Shown piece after piece: positions 8,648-17,747 of a DNA stretch of 64,000 nucleotides. Both the position numbers and the translations under genes were made by a program. A model generated the notes under the pieces. It did not search any database and had not been told where the DNA came from. It saw only the letters and a list, made by a program, of their open reading frames with translations. Source of the DNA: Massilia sp. ZL223 (lineage in GTDB: Bacteria > Pseudomonadota > Gammaproteobacteria > Burkholderiales > Burkholderiaceae_D); contig NZ_JAGPWD010000011.1 of assembly GCF_018119395.1 (NCBI RefSeq), positions 61,649 to 125,648 of the forward strand, given 5' to 3'. The first letter of the stretch is position 1. Each line of letters starts with the position of its first letter.

Positions 8648-8682
8648 GTAAAACGCCGCCAAGCGGCGTAAAAGAAGGTAAA
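8648..8682. promoter_or_regulatory. CpxR-box-like GTAAA repeats
   Basis: Three direct GTAAA pentamers begin at 8648, 8668 and 8678. The last two form GTAAA-N5-GTAAA (8668-8682), the known CpxR consensus, and the first is two helical turns upstream. They lie between the divergent Spy/CpxP remnant and the CpxR-like gene, where autoregulation would be expected. Confidence 0.75.
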
Positions 8683-8733
8683 TCTTCCCCGCGCGACAAG
8701 TGGGCGGCTGGCGTGGTTTGTTATCCTTGCACC

Positions 8734-9420
8734 ATGAACCACGTACTCCTCATCGACGACGACGTCGAGCTGGTCGGCATGTTCGCGGAATACCTCGAAC
8801 AGGAGGGCTTCCAGGTCTCCTGCGTCCATAACGGCGAGGACGGCGTGCGCGAAGCGCTGGCGGGCCAGCATGCCATCGTCATCCTCGACGTCATGATGCC
8901 CGGCATGAGCGGCATCGACGCCCTGCGCCAGATCCGCGCCGCCAGCCGCATCCCGATCCTGATGCTGACCGCGCGCGGCGACGACGCCGACCGCATCCTG
9001 GGCCTGGAACTGGGCGCCGACGACTACGTCGCCAAGCCCTGCACTCCGCGCGAACTTACCGCGCGGGTGCGCGCCATCCTGCGCCGCACCCAGGCGCAAG
9101 CCGGCGGTGCACCCGGCGCGGCGCTCACGGTCGGCAAGCTGACCATGCTGCCCGAGCAGCGCCGCGCCACCTGGGACGGCGCCCCGCTCGACCTGACCAG
9201 CACCGAATTCAACCTGCTCGAAGTCCTGGCCCGCAACGCCGGCCGCCCCGTCAGCAAGAACGAGCTGTCGGAACAGGGCCTGGGCCGTCCGCTGGCGCGC
9301 TTCGACCGCAACATCGACGTCCACCTGAGCAGCCTGCGCCACAAGCTCGGTCCCCTGTCGGACGGCCGCTCCTGCCTGCAGACGATCTACCGCCAGGGCT
9401 ACCAGCTGATCCGGGAATAG
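8734..9420 (+). CDS. OmpR/CpxR-family response regulator
   Basis: 228 residues. The receiver domain (1-115) has the acidic pocket LIDDD, phospho-acceptor Asp52 in VILDVMMPG, Thr79 and Lys101 (AKPCTP). The winged-helix DNA-binding domain (about 130-226) has LTSTEFNLLEVL, GRPVSKNELSE and DVHLSSLRHKLG, and the overall look is CpxR-like. It presumably binds the GTAAA boxes 50-90 nt upstream of its own start. The ATG at 8734 gives a start directly at MNHVLLIDDD. One base separates its stop from the kinase start codon. A frameshifted paralogue lies on the other side of the kinase. Confidence 0.93.
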   Translation: MNHVLLIDDDVELVGMFAEYLEQEGFQVSCVHNGEDGVREALAGQHAIVILDVMMPGMSGIDALRQIRAASRIPILMLTARGDDADRILGLELGADDYVAKPCTPRELTARVRAILRRTQAQAGGAPGAALTVGKLTMLPEQRRATWDGAPLDLTSTEFNLLEVLARNAGRPVSKNELSEQGLGRPLARFDRNIDVHLSSLRHKLGPLSDGRSCLQTIYRQGYQLIRE

Positions 9421-9421
9421 C

Positions 9422-10780
9422 ATGGGCCGATTGTTCTGGAAGTTCTTTTTCTCGATCCTGCTCGCGCAAGTGGCGGCCACCATCGGCATCGGCGGCGCCT
9501 TCTGGCTGCGCGACCAGGCGCGCCAGCACCAGGCGCCCGTGCTCGACACCGGCCCGCCGGCCACCATCGTCCTCGACGCCGCCACCGCCACGCTCAGGCA
9601 CGGCGGCATTGGCGCCCTGCGCGGCATGCTGGGCGAGCTGAAACGCCCGCAGGTTTTCGTCCTGGACGCCCAGCGCCGGGACCTGCTGGGGCGCGCCGTG
9701 CCGGCAGAGCTGATCCAGGAGGCCGAACGCAGCCTGCGCGAAGGCATTCCGGTGCGCGGCGTGCGCCAGCTGCTCGCCCCGGACGGCAGCCGCTACCTGG
9801 CCCTGGTCTCGCGCCGCTTCGGCCCGCCGCCCGGCGGCCTGCGCGGCCCGGGCATGGATCCGGGCTGGGGCCGGCGCGTCGGCCAGGCGGCCGGCATCAT
9901 CGCCGCGGTGCTGGCCAGCCTGCTGTTCGCCGCCCTCCTCGCCTGGTACTTCGCCCGCCCGATCCGGGCGCTGCGCAGCGCCTTCGACGCGGCCGCGGCC
10001 GGCGACCTGGCGCCGCGCTTCGTGGACAAGCCCACCGGCGGCGACGAACTGAGCGACCTGGGACGCGACTTCGACCGCATGAGCGGCCAGCTGCGCATGC
10101 TGATGGATGGCCAGCGCCGCCTGCTGCACGACGTCTCGCACGAACTGCGCTCGCCGCTGGCGCGCCTGCAGGCGGCGGTCGGCCTTGCGCACCAGCGGCC
10201 CGAGCGCATCGCCTCCTCGCTGGAACGCATCGAGCGCGAGAGCGTCCGCATGGACAAGCTGGTCGGCGAGCTGCTGACCCTGTCGCGCCTGGAGGCGTCG
10301 AACGGAGTCGCCAGGCGCGAATCGGTCGACCTGGCCGAACTGGTCGACGCCATCGTCGAGGATGCCCGCTTCGAAGCGGGCGAGGCCAACCCCGACGACA
10401 CGCCGCGCATCGCGGTCGAGGCGGAAGGCAGCGTCAGCGTCGACGGCGACCCGGACCTGTTGTGGAGCGCGCTGGAGAACGTGGTCCGCAATGCCGTCAA
10501 GCATGGCGCGGCCGGCGGGCTGGTGAAGGTGGTAGTGGGCGCGACGGACGGCATGGCGCGTGTCGAGGTCCTGGACCGCGGTCCCGGCATCGCGCCGGCC
10601 GAGCTGGCGCACATCTTCGAGCCCTTCTACCGCGCCAACCCTTCCGGCACGAGCGTGGATGGCCACGGCCTGGGCCTCGCCATCGCCCAGCGCGTGGTGC
10701 GGGCGCACGGCGGCGACATCGCGGCGGCCAATCGCGAGGGCGGCGGCTTGCAGCTCAGGATTTCGCTGCCGCGCGTCTGA
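9422..10780 (+). CDS. CpxA-like sensor histidine kinase
   Basis: 452 residues in the inner membrane. TM1 is about 6-28, a periplasmic sensor region runs about 30-155, TM2 is about 158-180, and HAMP follows (about 180-235). The H-box LLHDVSHELRSPLARL contains the autophosphorylated His240. The ATP-binding domain has the N-box ENVVRNAVKHG, the G1 box DRGPGIAP and the G2 box GHGLGLAIAQRVVRAHGG, all intact. It is probably the cognate kinase of the upstream regulator, given the single-base gap. The cue is presumably envelope stress, inferred from the CpxR boxes and the Spy/CpxP remnant. Confidence 0.93.
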   Translation: MGRLFWKFFFSILLAQVAATIGIGGAFWLRDQARQHQAPVLDTGPPATIVLDAATATLRHGGIGALRGMLGELKRPQVFVLDAQRRDLLGRAVPAELIQEAERSLREGIPVRGVRQLLAPDGSRYLALVSRRFGPPPGGLRGPGMDPGWGRRVGQAAGIIAAVLASLLFAALLAWYFARPIRALRSAFDAAAAGDLAPRFVDKPTGGDELSDLGRDFDRMSGQLRMLMDGQRRLLHDVSHELRSPLARLQAAVGLAHQRPERIASSLERIERESVRMDKLVGELLTLSRLEASNGVARRESVDLAELVDAIVEDARFEAGEANPDDTPRIAVEAEGSVSVDGDPDLLWSALENVVRNAVKHGAAGGLVKVVVGATDGMARVEVLDRGPGIAPAELAHIFEPFYRANPSGTSVDGHGLGLAIAQRVVRAHGGDIAAANREGGGLQLRISLPRV

Positions 10781-10842
10781 ACGCGCAGGCGAACGCGCCA
10801 GCCGTGCATCGCGCGGATGGCGTTTTCGCTATGATTTTTGGA

Positions 10843-11524
10843 ATGAGTCCCGTACTGCTGATCGACGACGACGTCGAGCTCGTTGGCCTGTTCGCCGATT
10901 ACCTCCGGCGCGAAGGGTTTCCTGTCGGCTACCCACGATGGCGAAGCCGGCGCCCGCGCCGCCCTGTCCGGCGATTACGCGATCGCCGTGCTCGATGTCC
11001 TCATGCCGGGCATGAACGGCATCGCCACCTTGCTCCGGATTCGCAGCCACAGCAGCATCCCCGTGCTCATGCTCACCGGCTGCGCCGACGATGCCGACCG
11101 CATCCTGGGCCTGGAGCTGGGGGCCGACGATTACGTGAGCAAGCCCTGTACGCCCCGCGAACTGACGGCGCGCGTGCGCGCCATCCTGCGCCGCAGCCAG
11201 GGGCCGGACGACAGTCCCGGCATCGCGCTCACGCTCGGCAAGCTGGCCGTGTATCCGGAGCAGCGCGGCGCGTACTGGGACGGCCAGCCGCTCGCCCTGA
11301 CCAGCAGCGAATTCAACCTCCTCGACGTATTGGTCCGCAATCCGGGGCGGCCGGTCAGCAAGCATGAACTCTCGGAACTTGGGCTCGGGCGGCCGCTAGC
11401 GCGGAATGACCGCAATGTCGACGTGCACTTGAGCAGCCTGCGCCACAAGCTGGGGCGGATGAATGACGGGCGTTCCTGCCTGCAGACCATGTACCGGCTT
11501 GGTTACCAGCTGCTCGCGGAATAG
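10843..11524 (+). pseudogene. second CpxR-like response regulator, frameshifted
   Basis: The ATG at 10843 starts MSPVLLIDDDVELVGLFADYLRREGF, nearly the same as the regulator at 8.7 kb. After about 10919 the homology continues in another frame (SATHDGEAGARAAL through DVHLSSLRHKLG to the end at 11524). Alignment with the intact paralogue is best explained by loss of 2 bp (or gain of 1 bp) at about 10919-10925. The phospho-acceptor region VLDVLMPG and the DNA-binding helices are otherwise intact, so the lesion is recent or a sequence error. It follows the kinase by 62 nt. A TTG at 10883 could in principle start the downstream part, but that product would lack the acidic pocket. It ends 4 nt from the convergent comEC. 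Confidence 0.8.
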
Positions 11525-11528
11525 CTGT

Positions 11529-13877
11529 CTATCGCCCGTGCCAATAGCGCGCGTGTTCGCGCCGGTGCTCGGTCACGGACAGCGCCTGGCCGAAGTGGAG
11601 CGTCACCGTGCCGGTTTCGTCGGTACGCAGGCGGCGGATGCCCAGGTCGGCGTAGCGCGCGTAGACCTCGGCTTTTGGATGGCGATAACGATTGCGATAG
11701 CCGACCTGGAACACCCCAAGCGTGGGCTTGACCGTCTGCAAGAAGGCCATGGTGGACGAGGTGCCGCTTCCGTGGTGCGGGGCGAGCAGCACGTCGGCGC
11801 GCAGGGCCTGCGGCGAGCGGCGTACGAGATCGGCTTCCTGCACGGCTTCAATGTCGGCCGCGAGCAGGATCGCCTTGCCGCCGGCGCTGATGCGCAGTAC
11901 GCAGCTGCGCGCGTTGGGCTTGAGCGTATGGTCGGCGTAGCTGGCCGTTTCCGGGCCGATCATTTCGAACAGGACGCCATCCCAGCGCCATTGCTGGCCG
12001 GCGCCGCAGCGTGTGTGCCGCCGCGCCGCTTCCACCGCCGGATGCGACTGCGGCAGCGAGGAAAGCAGATCGGTCACCGGCAAGGTCGCCAGCATGTCGG
12101 CCGCCCCGCCGGAATGGTCGATGTCGCTGTGCGAGACCACCATCGTATCCAGGCTTCCGATGCCTCGGCCACGCAGAAAGGGAAGGATGACGCGGGTTGC
12201 GCCGTTGGCGCCCGGCGCGTACTGGGGGCCGGTGTCGTAGAGCAGGCGGTGGCGATGGGTTTCGACCAGCAGCGCCATGCCCTGGCCGACGTCGAAGGCG
12301 GTGACGTTGAATTCCCCCGCCGGCGGACTCGATGGCAGCTGGGTCAGCAGCGGCGTCCACGCCGCCAGCCCCGCCCAGCGGTGCGGCCATCCGCGCGGCG
12401 CCAGCAACCAAGCGGCGCCGACCAGGGCCAGGACCAGGATCCACGGCGCCGGCGCAGGGGCGCTCCACACGGCGAGACGCGGCGCGGCCAGCCATCCCAG
12501 GCATCCCGCCAGCAGCTCCACGGCGCCATGCGCCGCGCCCAGGGCCCATCCAGCCAGGGGGCTGGGCAGCACGCTGCCCAGGAGGGCGAGCGGTGTCACG
12601 AACAGGCTGATGACGGGGATCGCGACCGCATTCGCGAGTGGACTTACCAGCGATACCTGCCCGAACAGCAGCAAGGTGAGCGGCACCAGGCCCACGGTCA
12701 CGGCCCACTGCGTGCGTGCCGCCAGCAGCAGCCCGCCGCGCCATCCGGGCTGTTTCCGCTCCAGGCGGCCGACGCTGGCGTAGAGGATGGCGGCCACGGC
12801 GCCATACGAGAGCCAGAAGCCGGGCCACAGCATTGCCCACGGATCGAGCAGCACCACGACGCCCAGCGCCAGGCAAAGGACATGGGAGGCCGCCGTGACG
12901 CGCCCCACCCAGAGCGCGACGGCGACGACAGCGAGCATGTAGAAGGTGCGCTGGGCTGGGACGCCGAAGCCGGCCAGCAGCACGTAGAGCAAGGCCGTCG
13001 TTGCACCGGCAAGGGCCGCGGCCTTCTGGGCCGGCAAATACAGCGGCAGCTGCGCCGAGGTGAAGAAGGAGCGCCGCCACAGGAAGGACGTCAGCCATGC
13101 GGCCAGGCCTGCGAGCATCGTGATGTGCAGGCCGGAGATAGAGACCAGGTGGCTGATGCCGGTGCGGTTGAAAACATCCCAGTCGGATTGCGCGATGCCG
13201 CGCTGGTCGCCGATCACCAGGGCGACGATCACGCCGGCGTAGGGTTTGCCGGCCAGCGTTGCGGCGATCCGGTCGCGCAGCAGCGCGCGGGTTCGCTCCA
13301 CCATGTTGCGCGGACCCGGGACCCAGGCGTCGAGACGACGGTTGCCGCGGCCTGCAGGACGTACATAGCCGGTCGCGCGGATGCCCTGCTCCAGCAGCCA
13401 GGCCTCGTAGTCGAAGCCATGGGGATTGGCATTGCCGTGCGGGCGCTGGAGACGCACGGCCAGGCGCCAGCGCTCGCCCGGCCGGACCAGTTGCGGATCG
13501 CTCGCCGCCTGGCCGTACCAGGAAAGCGCGACCCGCCCAGGCACGCGCACGCCTGGTGTTTCCACGTGTTCGATAAGGAACTGGAAGCGCGCGCCGCCTT
13601 CGAAGCGGTGCGGGAGGCTGTCGACCATGCCGACGATAGCGACGTCGCGGCCTTCGTCGGAACGCGCCAGGCTGCTATCCAGTGTGTGCAACGCAATCGC
13701 GCAGGCCCATGTGTAACCTAGCAGGAAACCAATCAGACTACTCCGGGCTTGACCGCGAAGAAGTAGAGCCAAAACTGCTACCAACAAGCAACTTACGAGG
13801 ACTGTCAGCTCAGGCAGCGTCGGTCTGGTTTGCAGAAACCAGGCGCCGCCCAGGAATGCGAGGATAGCGACGCGCAT
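11529..13877 (-). CDS. comEC: DNA uptake channel protein ComEC/Rec2
   Basis: 782 residues, normal for the family. The N-terminal hydrophobic segments and an OB-like soluble region (about 75-190) are followed by the Competence domain with many membrane helices (HLVSISGLHITMLAGLAAWL is its signature). A C-terminal metallo-beta-lactamase domain (about 520-780) shows FDVGQGMALLVET, VVSHSDIDHSGGAADML and LLAPHHGSGTSS. ComEC carries single-stranded DNA across the inner membrane during transformation. The minus-strand gene ends 4 nt from the frameshifted regulator. Its start lies about 64 nt from the edge of the type VI module, so the module appears to have landed just upstream of comEC. Confidence 0.95.
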   Translation of the reverse strand: MRVAILAFLGGAWFLQTRPTLPELTVLVSCLLVAVLALLLRGQARSSLIGFLLGYTWACAIALHTLDSSLARSDEGRDVAIVGMVDSLPHRFEGGARFQFLIEHVETPGVRVPGRVALSWYGQAASDPQLVRPGERWRLAVRLQRPHGNANPHGFDYEAWLLEQGIRATGYVRPAGRGNRRLDAWVPGPRNMVERTRALLRDRIAATLAGKPYAGVIVALVIGDQRGIAQSDWDVFNRTGISHLVSISGLHITMLAGLAAWLTSFLWRRSFFTSAQLPLYLPAQKAAALAGATTALLYVLLAGFGVPAQRTFYMLAVVAVALWVGRVTAASHVLCLALGVVVLLDPWAMLWPGFWLSYGAVAAILYASVGRLERKQPGWRGGLLLAARTQWAVTVGLVPLTLLLFGQVSLVSPLANAVAIPVISLFVTPLALLGSVLPSPLAGWALGAAHGAVELLAGCLGWLAAPRLAVWSAPAPAPWILVLALVGAAWLLAPRGWPHRWAGLAAWTPLLTQLPSSPPAGEFNVTAFDVGQGMALLVETHRHRLLYDTGPQYAPGANGATRVILPFLRGRGIGSLDTMVVSHSDIDHSGGAADMLATLPVTDLLSSLPQSHPAVEAARRHTRCGAGQQWRWDGVLFEMIGPETASYADHTLKPNARSCVLRISAGGKAILLAADIEAVQEADLVRRSPQALRADVLLAPHHGSGTSSTMAFLQTVKPTLGVFQVGYRNRYRHPKAEVYARYADLGIRRLRTDETGTVTLHFGQALSVTEHRREHARYWHGR

Positions 13878-13941
13878 CTGGTCGCATCAGATCAGCGATC
13901 CCGATCCACGGAGATCAGGGGAGTGCAGCTGGAGGTCGCGT

Positions 13942-14277
13942 TCATGCAAGACTCAGGCCACCGTGCCCATTACGCGCGCTGGAAAGCTCAGCTTCAAATT
14001 GACGCACACGCGTTGCAAACTCATCGTCCGTTTCGAGGAAAGAAGTCGGTATGGCATATCCACCCACAAACCCTCGACCCAAACTGAAGCTTGCCTGGGC
14101 CGGAATATAGATCAAGTAGCGCCCCACGCATACGACCTTCATCGAACCGGTCATTTGCTCTGCCTGACGGTTGTCCTCGGCGGCCCTCAGCGAACTAAGG
14201 AGTCCGAAGCCAAGCATGACGAACGCCACCGAGATTACTTCGATCCAGCGTCGTTGCCGCTTACTAAGCAAGGCCAT
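13942..14277 (-). pseudogene. truncated Tli4-like T6SS immunity gene
   Basis: 111 residues from the ATG at 14277, which has GGAG 6 nt upstream. After a membrane-anchor segment it reads MKVVCVGRYLIYIPAQASFSLGRGFVGGY and then FATRVRQFEAELSSARNG. This parallels the N-terminal third of the adjacent immunity protein (MKTICVGRFLVDLPVEAQ and FAARIQNLEDEFAAARSEDG). The homology then stops at a TAA/TGA context just before comEC, leaving about two thirds of the protein missing. It is a cut-off paralogue at the end of the module, and the missing part suggests it is not functional. Confidence 0.72.
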
Positions 14278-14316
14278 CCCCCGCTCCATATGCTTCCGCA
14301 TTCGTTGCAGGCCGCG

Positions 14317-16041
14317 CTATGAGGCCCGTGGCTTATGTCGACCAGATAGGCCTACCTCTGAACTTGGCGCGCCGCCGTCCGCCGGGGCCTCAGCATGGCG
14401 GACCAACTGCCAGGCGCTTCGACGATGAATCAACCCAGGCTGGCCGGCACCATGGCCGTGCACTTGAGTACGGAACGTTGCGGCAGGGAGCAGGCTACCT
14501 GCTGCAAACCAGCGTGTCCCGTCGAGTGCATGACCGTCCTCGCAGCACCACCATCCGCTCGCCGGGCAAGCGGCCCCGGTCTTCGCGACGCTACCAATTG
14601 GCGCCTCAATGCTGGCGGCAGGGCTGGCACCAGCGGGAACGGCACCTGCTTCCGGCCCTGGCAGAGCTTGCTCAAGTCCGCAAGGTGACGGGACCCGTTT
14701 GTTGCTTCGCTTGTCAGCCAATGTCCACGTCGTGCGGTTTGCGCTCTCGTAGCTCGGCTGCATTCCACGCAAGCGCTGCCACAGGGTCGCCGGAGGCAGC
14801 AATAGCGCCTGGGGCACGCGCTGCCCTTTTTTGAGGAACTGCCGCTCGCCGCCAAAAACTCCTGTGCCATGCCCACCTTCAGCACATCTCCACCACCCTG
14901 TCTCAGGACATACGTCTCCAGCCAGCACGCTGGTCCCGAGTGCGGCCGAAGCTTCGGCCGCGACGGTGGTCCTGCGCGGTTCGGTCGGGCGAATCCGTAT
15001 GCTGCTCACGACGCGCTCCCAAAGCGCAGTCATCGCGTCTTCCGATAAGGTCGACTGGACTGGCTTACCGCCATTGACGGGGTTAGCGCCGGATACCAGT
15101 TCCAGCGCTAACACGGGGGCGTAAATGTCGTCCTGTTTACCGCGCATTTCCCATCTAAAGGAGTAGCCTGTCGTGAAGTTGGGCTCCCGTATGCGAATGC
15201 CGACTTCATCACCGGTCAAGCCGTTAACGATTCGCTTTCCTGCACGCAGATCCGTGGATGCCATGCGCACGAACAAAGGTAGCCGTTCGGCGGATCTTGC
15301 GTGGCGCTCCAGGAGGCCGGGTGCCGGGTCGGTGCCGGCCATCGATGAGAGCACGATATTTACATCGGGATGGCCGGGCAAACCCGCGAACATGACCACT
15401 TTTTCGGTATCCGCGTCGTCGATGGGATCGGACACGATCGCGTGGTCTATACAGAAACCCCTCTCGCGTGGCAGTTCATTTCCATCGAGCGGCCGAATTT
15501 GACGCAGTAGCCGGTCCAGTCTTTCTCCGACATCCAAGGCCATGTAATCGGCACTTGCAATAACACTTAGCCCTTCAAAACGTATCAGACCCTGGACACT
15601 GACATCTTCAAGCTCCACCACCTTATTGTTGACGAGCGTCTCTCCCCGGCGGCGGTTGTACACGAATACCTTGCCTTGTGCGCTTCCATTCCTGAAAAAT
15701 TTCGCCGATTGCAAGTATGGCCTGCCATCTTCACTTCGGGCCGCCGCAAACTCATCTTCAAGATTCTGGATTCTGGCGGCAAAGTCGCCGTCCGACTCTT
15801 CACTAACGCTGGACAGGTGAAAACCTCCCGTGTAGCCATGACTGATGTTGACCTGGGCCTCCACTGGGAGATCGACGAGGAAGCGGCCTACACAAATGGT
15901 TTTCATCTTTGTACTCATCGTTGCTACCTTCTGCTGATCTTGGAGGATCTGAACCGAATTGGCGAAGCAGGAGACCAGGCCCATCGCAAGGGCTGCCAGA
16001 CCGCCAATCCATCGAATCCTTCGGCTGCCAAGCCACTTCAT
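14317..16041 (-). CDS. Tli4-family T6SS immunity lipoprotein
   Basis: 574 residues. The signal has a lipobox-like LVSC at about residue 25, so it is probably a lipid-anchored periplasmic protein, as expected for an immunity partner of a membrane-attacking lipase. The Tli4-like core covers about 45-360. Two related C-terminal modules follow, each beginning with Cys-Pro-x-x-Gly/Ser-Gly-Trp-Trp-x-Cys (CPETGWWRC, CPASGWWCC) and ending in a Trp-containing strand. The ATG overlaps the stop of the effector gene by 4 nt, so both are translationally coupled and the immunity protein is made with its toxin. Third codon positions are less GC-rich than in flanking housekeeping genes. Confidence 0.85.
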   Translation of the reverse strand: MKWLGSRRIRWIGGLAALAMGLVSCFANSVQILQDQQKVATMSTKMKTICVGRFLVDLPVEAQVNISHGYTGGFHLSSVSEESDGDFAARIQNLEDEFAAARSEDGRPYLQSAKFFRNGSAQGKVFVYNRRRGETLVNNKVVELEDVSVQGLIRFEGLSVIASADYMALDVGERLDRLLRQIRPLDGNELPRERGFCIDHAIVSDPIDDADTEKVVMFAGLPGHPDVNIVLSSMAGTDPAPGLLERHARSAERLPLFVRMASTDLRAGKRIVNGLTGDEVGIRIREPNFTTGYSFRWEMRGKQDDIYAPVLALELVSGANPVNGGKPVQSTLSEDAMTALWERVVSSIRIRPTEPRRTTVAAEASAALGTSVLAGDVCPETGWWRCAEGGHGTGVFGGERQFLKKGQRVPQALLLPPATLWQRLRGMQPSYESANRTTWTLADKRSNKRVPSPCGLEQALPGPEAGAVPAGASPAASIEAPIGSVAKTGAACPASGWWCCEDGHALDGTRWFAAGSLLPAATFRTQVHGHGAGQPGLIHRRSAWQLVRHAEAPADGGAPSSEVGLSGRHKPRAS

Positions 16042-17747
16042 TGCATGCCCTGAACAATCTTGACGATCAGGTGCCGTGTCAACAGCAGCATGTCACTATG
16101 CGAGTAGCTCTCCTGATGGCGAAATCCCGCTGCCGAGAACACCTGGCGCACATGTGGTTTCGGTCCCGCACCGGACTCCACCGGGACAGTTTCATCCCCG
16201 TGACTGTCCTGCGGCCACACCGCGAACCGCAGGCGAAGATCGGTTTCGATAGCGACTTCTCGCATTCCCTCCCGGCTGGCCGCCAGCAACTTAGCCTTCC
16301 GGACGTTCGCAGGTGTAATCACCCCGCGGGTGCTGGCCGGAAGGCGCGCCACCCATCGAATGCGAGCATACGTTTTGAGCCCGGCGTCAGCGCCATAGAA
16401 AGCGTAGGTATTTGGATGGTAATACGGCGTTCCCGGCTTTGCCGCGTCACGCTCTACGGCAAGGAATCTTGTGTGAAATCTCTCCGCCTGGTCGATCCGC
16501 TCCCGAACCAGACGTACGATCCCGCCGGGGCTCTTGGTGTACAGCTTCGCCGGATCGACCAGTCCTGGGTCAATCATGCGAAACCACGATGTCATGTCCC
16601 GGTAGAAGTCGTAGGGATTTTCATCCGGGAGGGCAAGCAGATCATGTACTTCATCCTTCTGGTTAACTGCCCGTATTGTTTTAATGTGTAACCAGGGCCT
16701 GGGGTACAGATGGTTCGGGAGAAGTTGGAGTATGCCGGGGGCAAGAGCCATCACCGGCGTTGTCTCTGCGGCTGTTTCACCAGCAATCTCAGCAAATGCT
16801 GCAGCATTGATGTTGTCCATCAATTGATTGGTGAAGCTTCCGCCTTCAGTGCCGCAGGCGATCCGTCGATACGCAACGGGCGCTCCCAGCGCAGGCATCA
16901 CCCCGTGAATCACGCCAGCGATGTCCGGGTCTTCGCCGTCGGTCGACTCATGCATTCGCGCGCAGGCGCGTGCTACCAGTCCCCCCATCGAATGGGTTAC
17001 AAGAATTACCTTTCGACAGTCATGCTTACGCTCGCTCCAAAATTTCTTGATCTGCTCGATCCGCTTCCGGAGCCGCTGGCCGGAGACCTCGCATGATTCG
17101 AGCCAGTTATACCCAAAGGCATAAACCGGATACTGGTAAGCCGCGTATTTTTCCAGCTCGGCCTCTGTAATCTTGTCGATGCTGCGGACACCCCAACGAT
17201 CAGGAGAAACTTGCATGACGCGCTTCCAATACGATCTCACTTCGCGTTTACCGGTCGTGGTGGAGCGTTCATATGTCTTATCGAGGCGCCGCTGGAGCTC
17301 GACCAACACAGTCCCATAAGACGCTGCATGTACTTCACCCCAGCCGCGTTCGCGCATCACGTGTTCGTCAAGCAAGGATCCGTGATAGTCAAGGTCACCC
17401 TCCGGATCAACTTCCAGAAGACCTGCATTGAGTATGCGCTGTCGCTGAGCGGGATCGCGCTCGGACCAGAGCGTCATTGCGCGATACCCGTCGATCAATC
17501 CATTGGGAGGACGCCATGCCGCCTCGCCAGGCTTCACCGTTGACCCTGTCTGCGGTTCCAGGTTTCTGCGAAACCGCAAATTCGACCCCATGATCCCCGG
17601 CACAAAGATCACCGGTATCACCTTGCGCGAGCCCACGGTCACCCGCGCCCTCACCTTGAAGGAGGTGGGCGTGGCAACACTGTGCGCCACCAGGCTACCG
17701 TCGGATTCGACTCTCGGCTGGTGGAGTGGGCGGGTCGGCTCGCTCAT
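16038..17747 (-). CDS. T6SS phospholipase-type effector (alpha/beta hydrolase, Tle-like)
   Basis: 569 residues, no signal peptide. VIFVPGIMGSNLRF near residue 45 is the oxyanion-loop signature of LCAT/PGAP1-like lipases. LVTHSMGGLVARA carries the nucleophile Ser, DSHGDETVP the likely acidic residue and SYSHSDMLL the likely His. Its place between vgrG and a Tli4-like gene, with 4-nt ATGA overlaps on both sides, marks it as an antibacterial lipase effector loaded on this VgrG and delivered to a rival's periplasm. The Tle subfamily cannot be fixed by eye; Tle4-like or a PGAP1-like relative is plausible given the Tli4 partner. Base composition is lower in GC than the surroundings, consistent with transfer. 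Confidence 0.87.
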   Translation of the reverse strand: MSEPTRPLHQPRVESDGSLVAHSVATPTSFKVRARVTVGSRKVIPVIFVPGIMGSNLRFRRNLEPQTGSTVKPGEAAWRPPNGLIDGYRAMTLWSERDPAQRQRILNAGLLEVDPEGDLDYHGSLLDEHVMRERGWGEVHAASYGTVLVELQRRLDKTYERSTTTGKREVRSYWKRVMQVSPDRWGVRSIDKITEAELEKYAAYQYPVYAFGYNWLESCEVSGQRLRKRIEQIKKFWSERKHDCRKVILVTHSMGGLVARACARMHESTDGEDPDIAGVIHGVMPALGAPVAYRRIACGTEGGSFTNQLMDNINAAAFAEIAGETAAETTPVMALAPGILQLLPNHLYPRPWLHIKTIRAVNQKDEVHDLLALPDENPYDFYRDMTSWFRMIDPGLVDPAKLYTKSPGGIVRLVRERIDQAERFHTRFLAVERDAAKPGTPYYHPNTYAFYGADAGLKTYARIRWVARLPASTRGVITPANVRKAKLLAASREGMREVAIETDLRLRFAVWPQDSHGDETVPVESGAGPKPHVRQVFSAAGFRHQESYSHSDMLLLTRHLIVKIVQGMQ

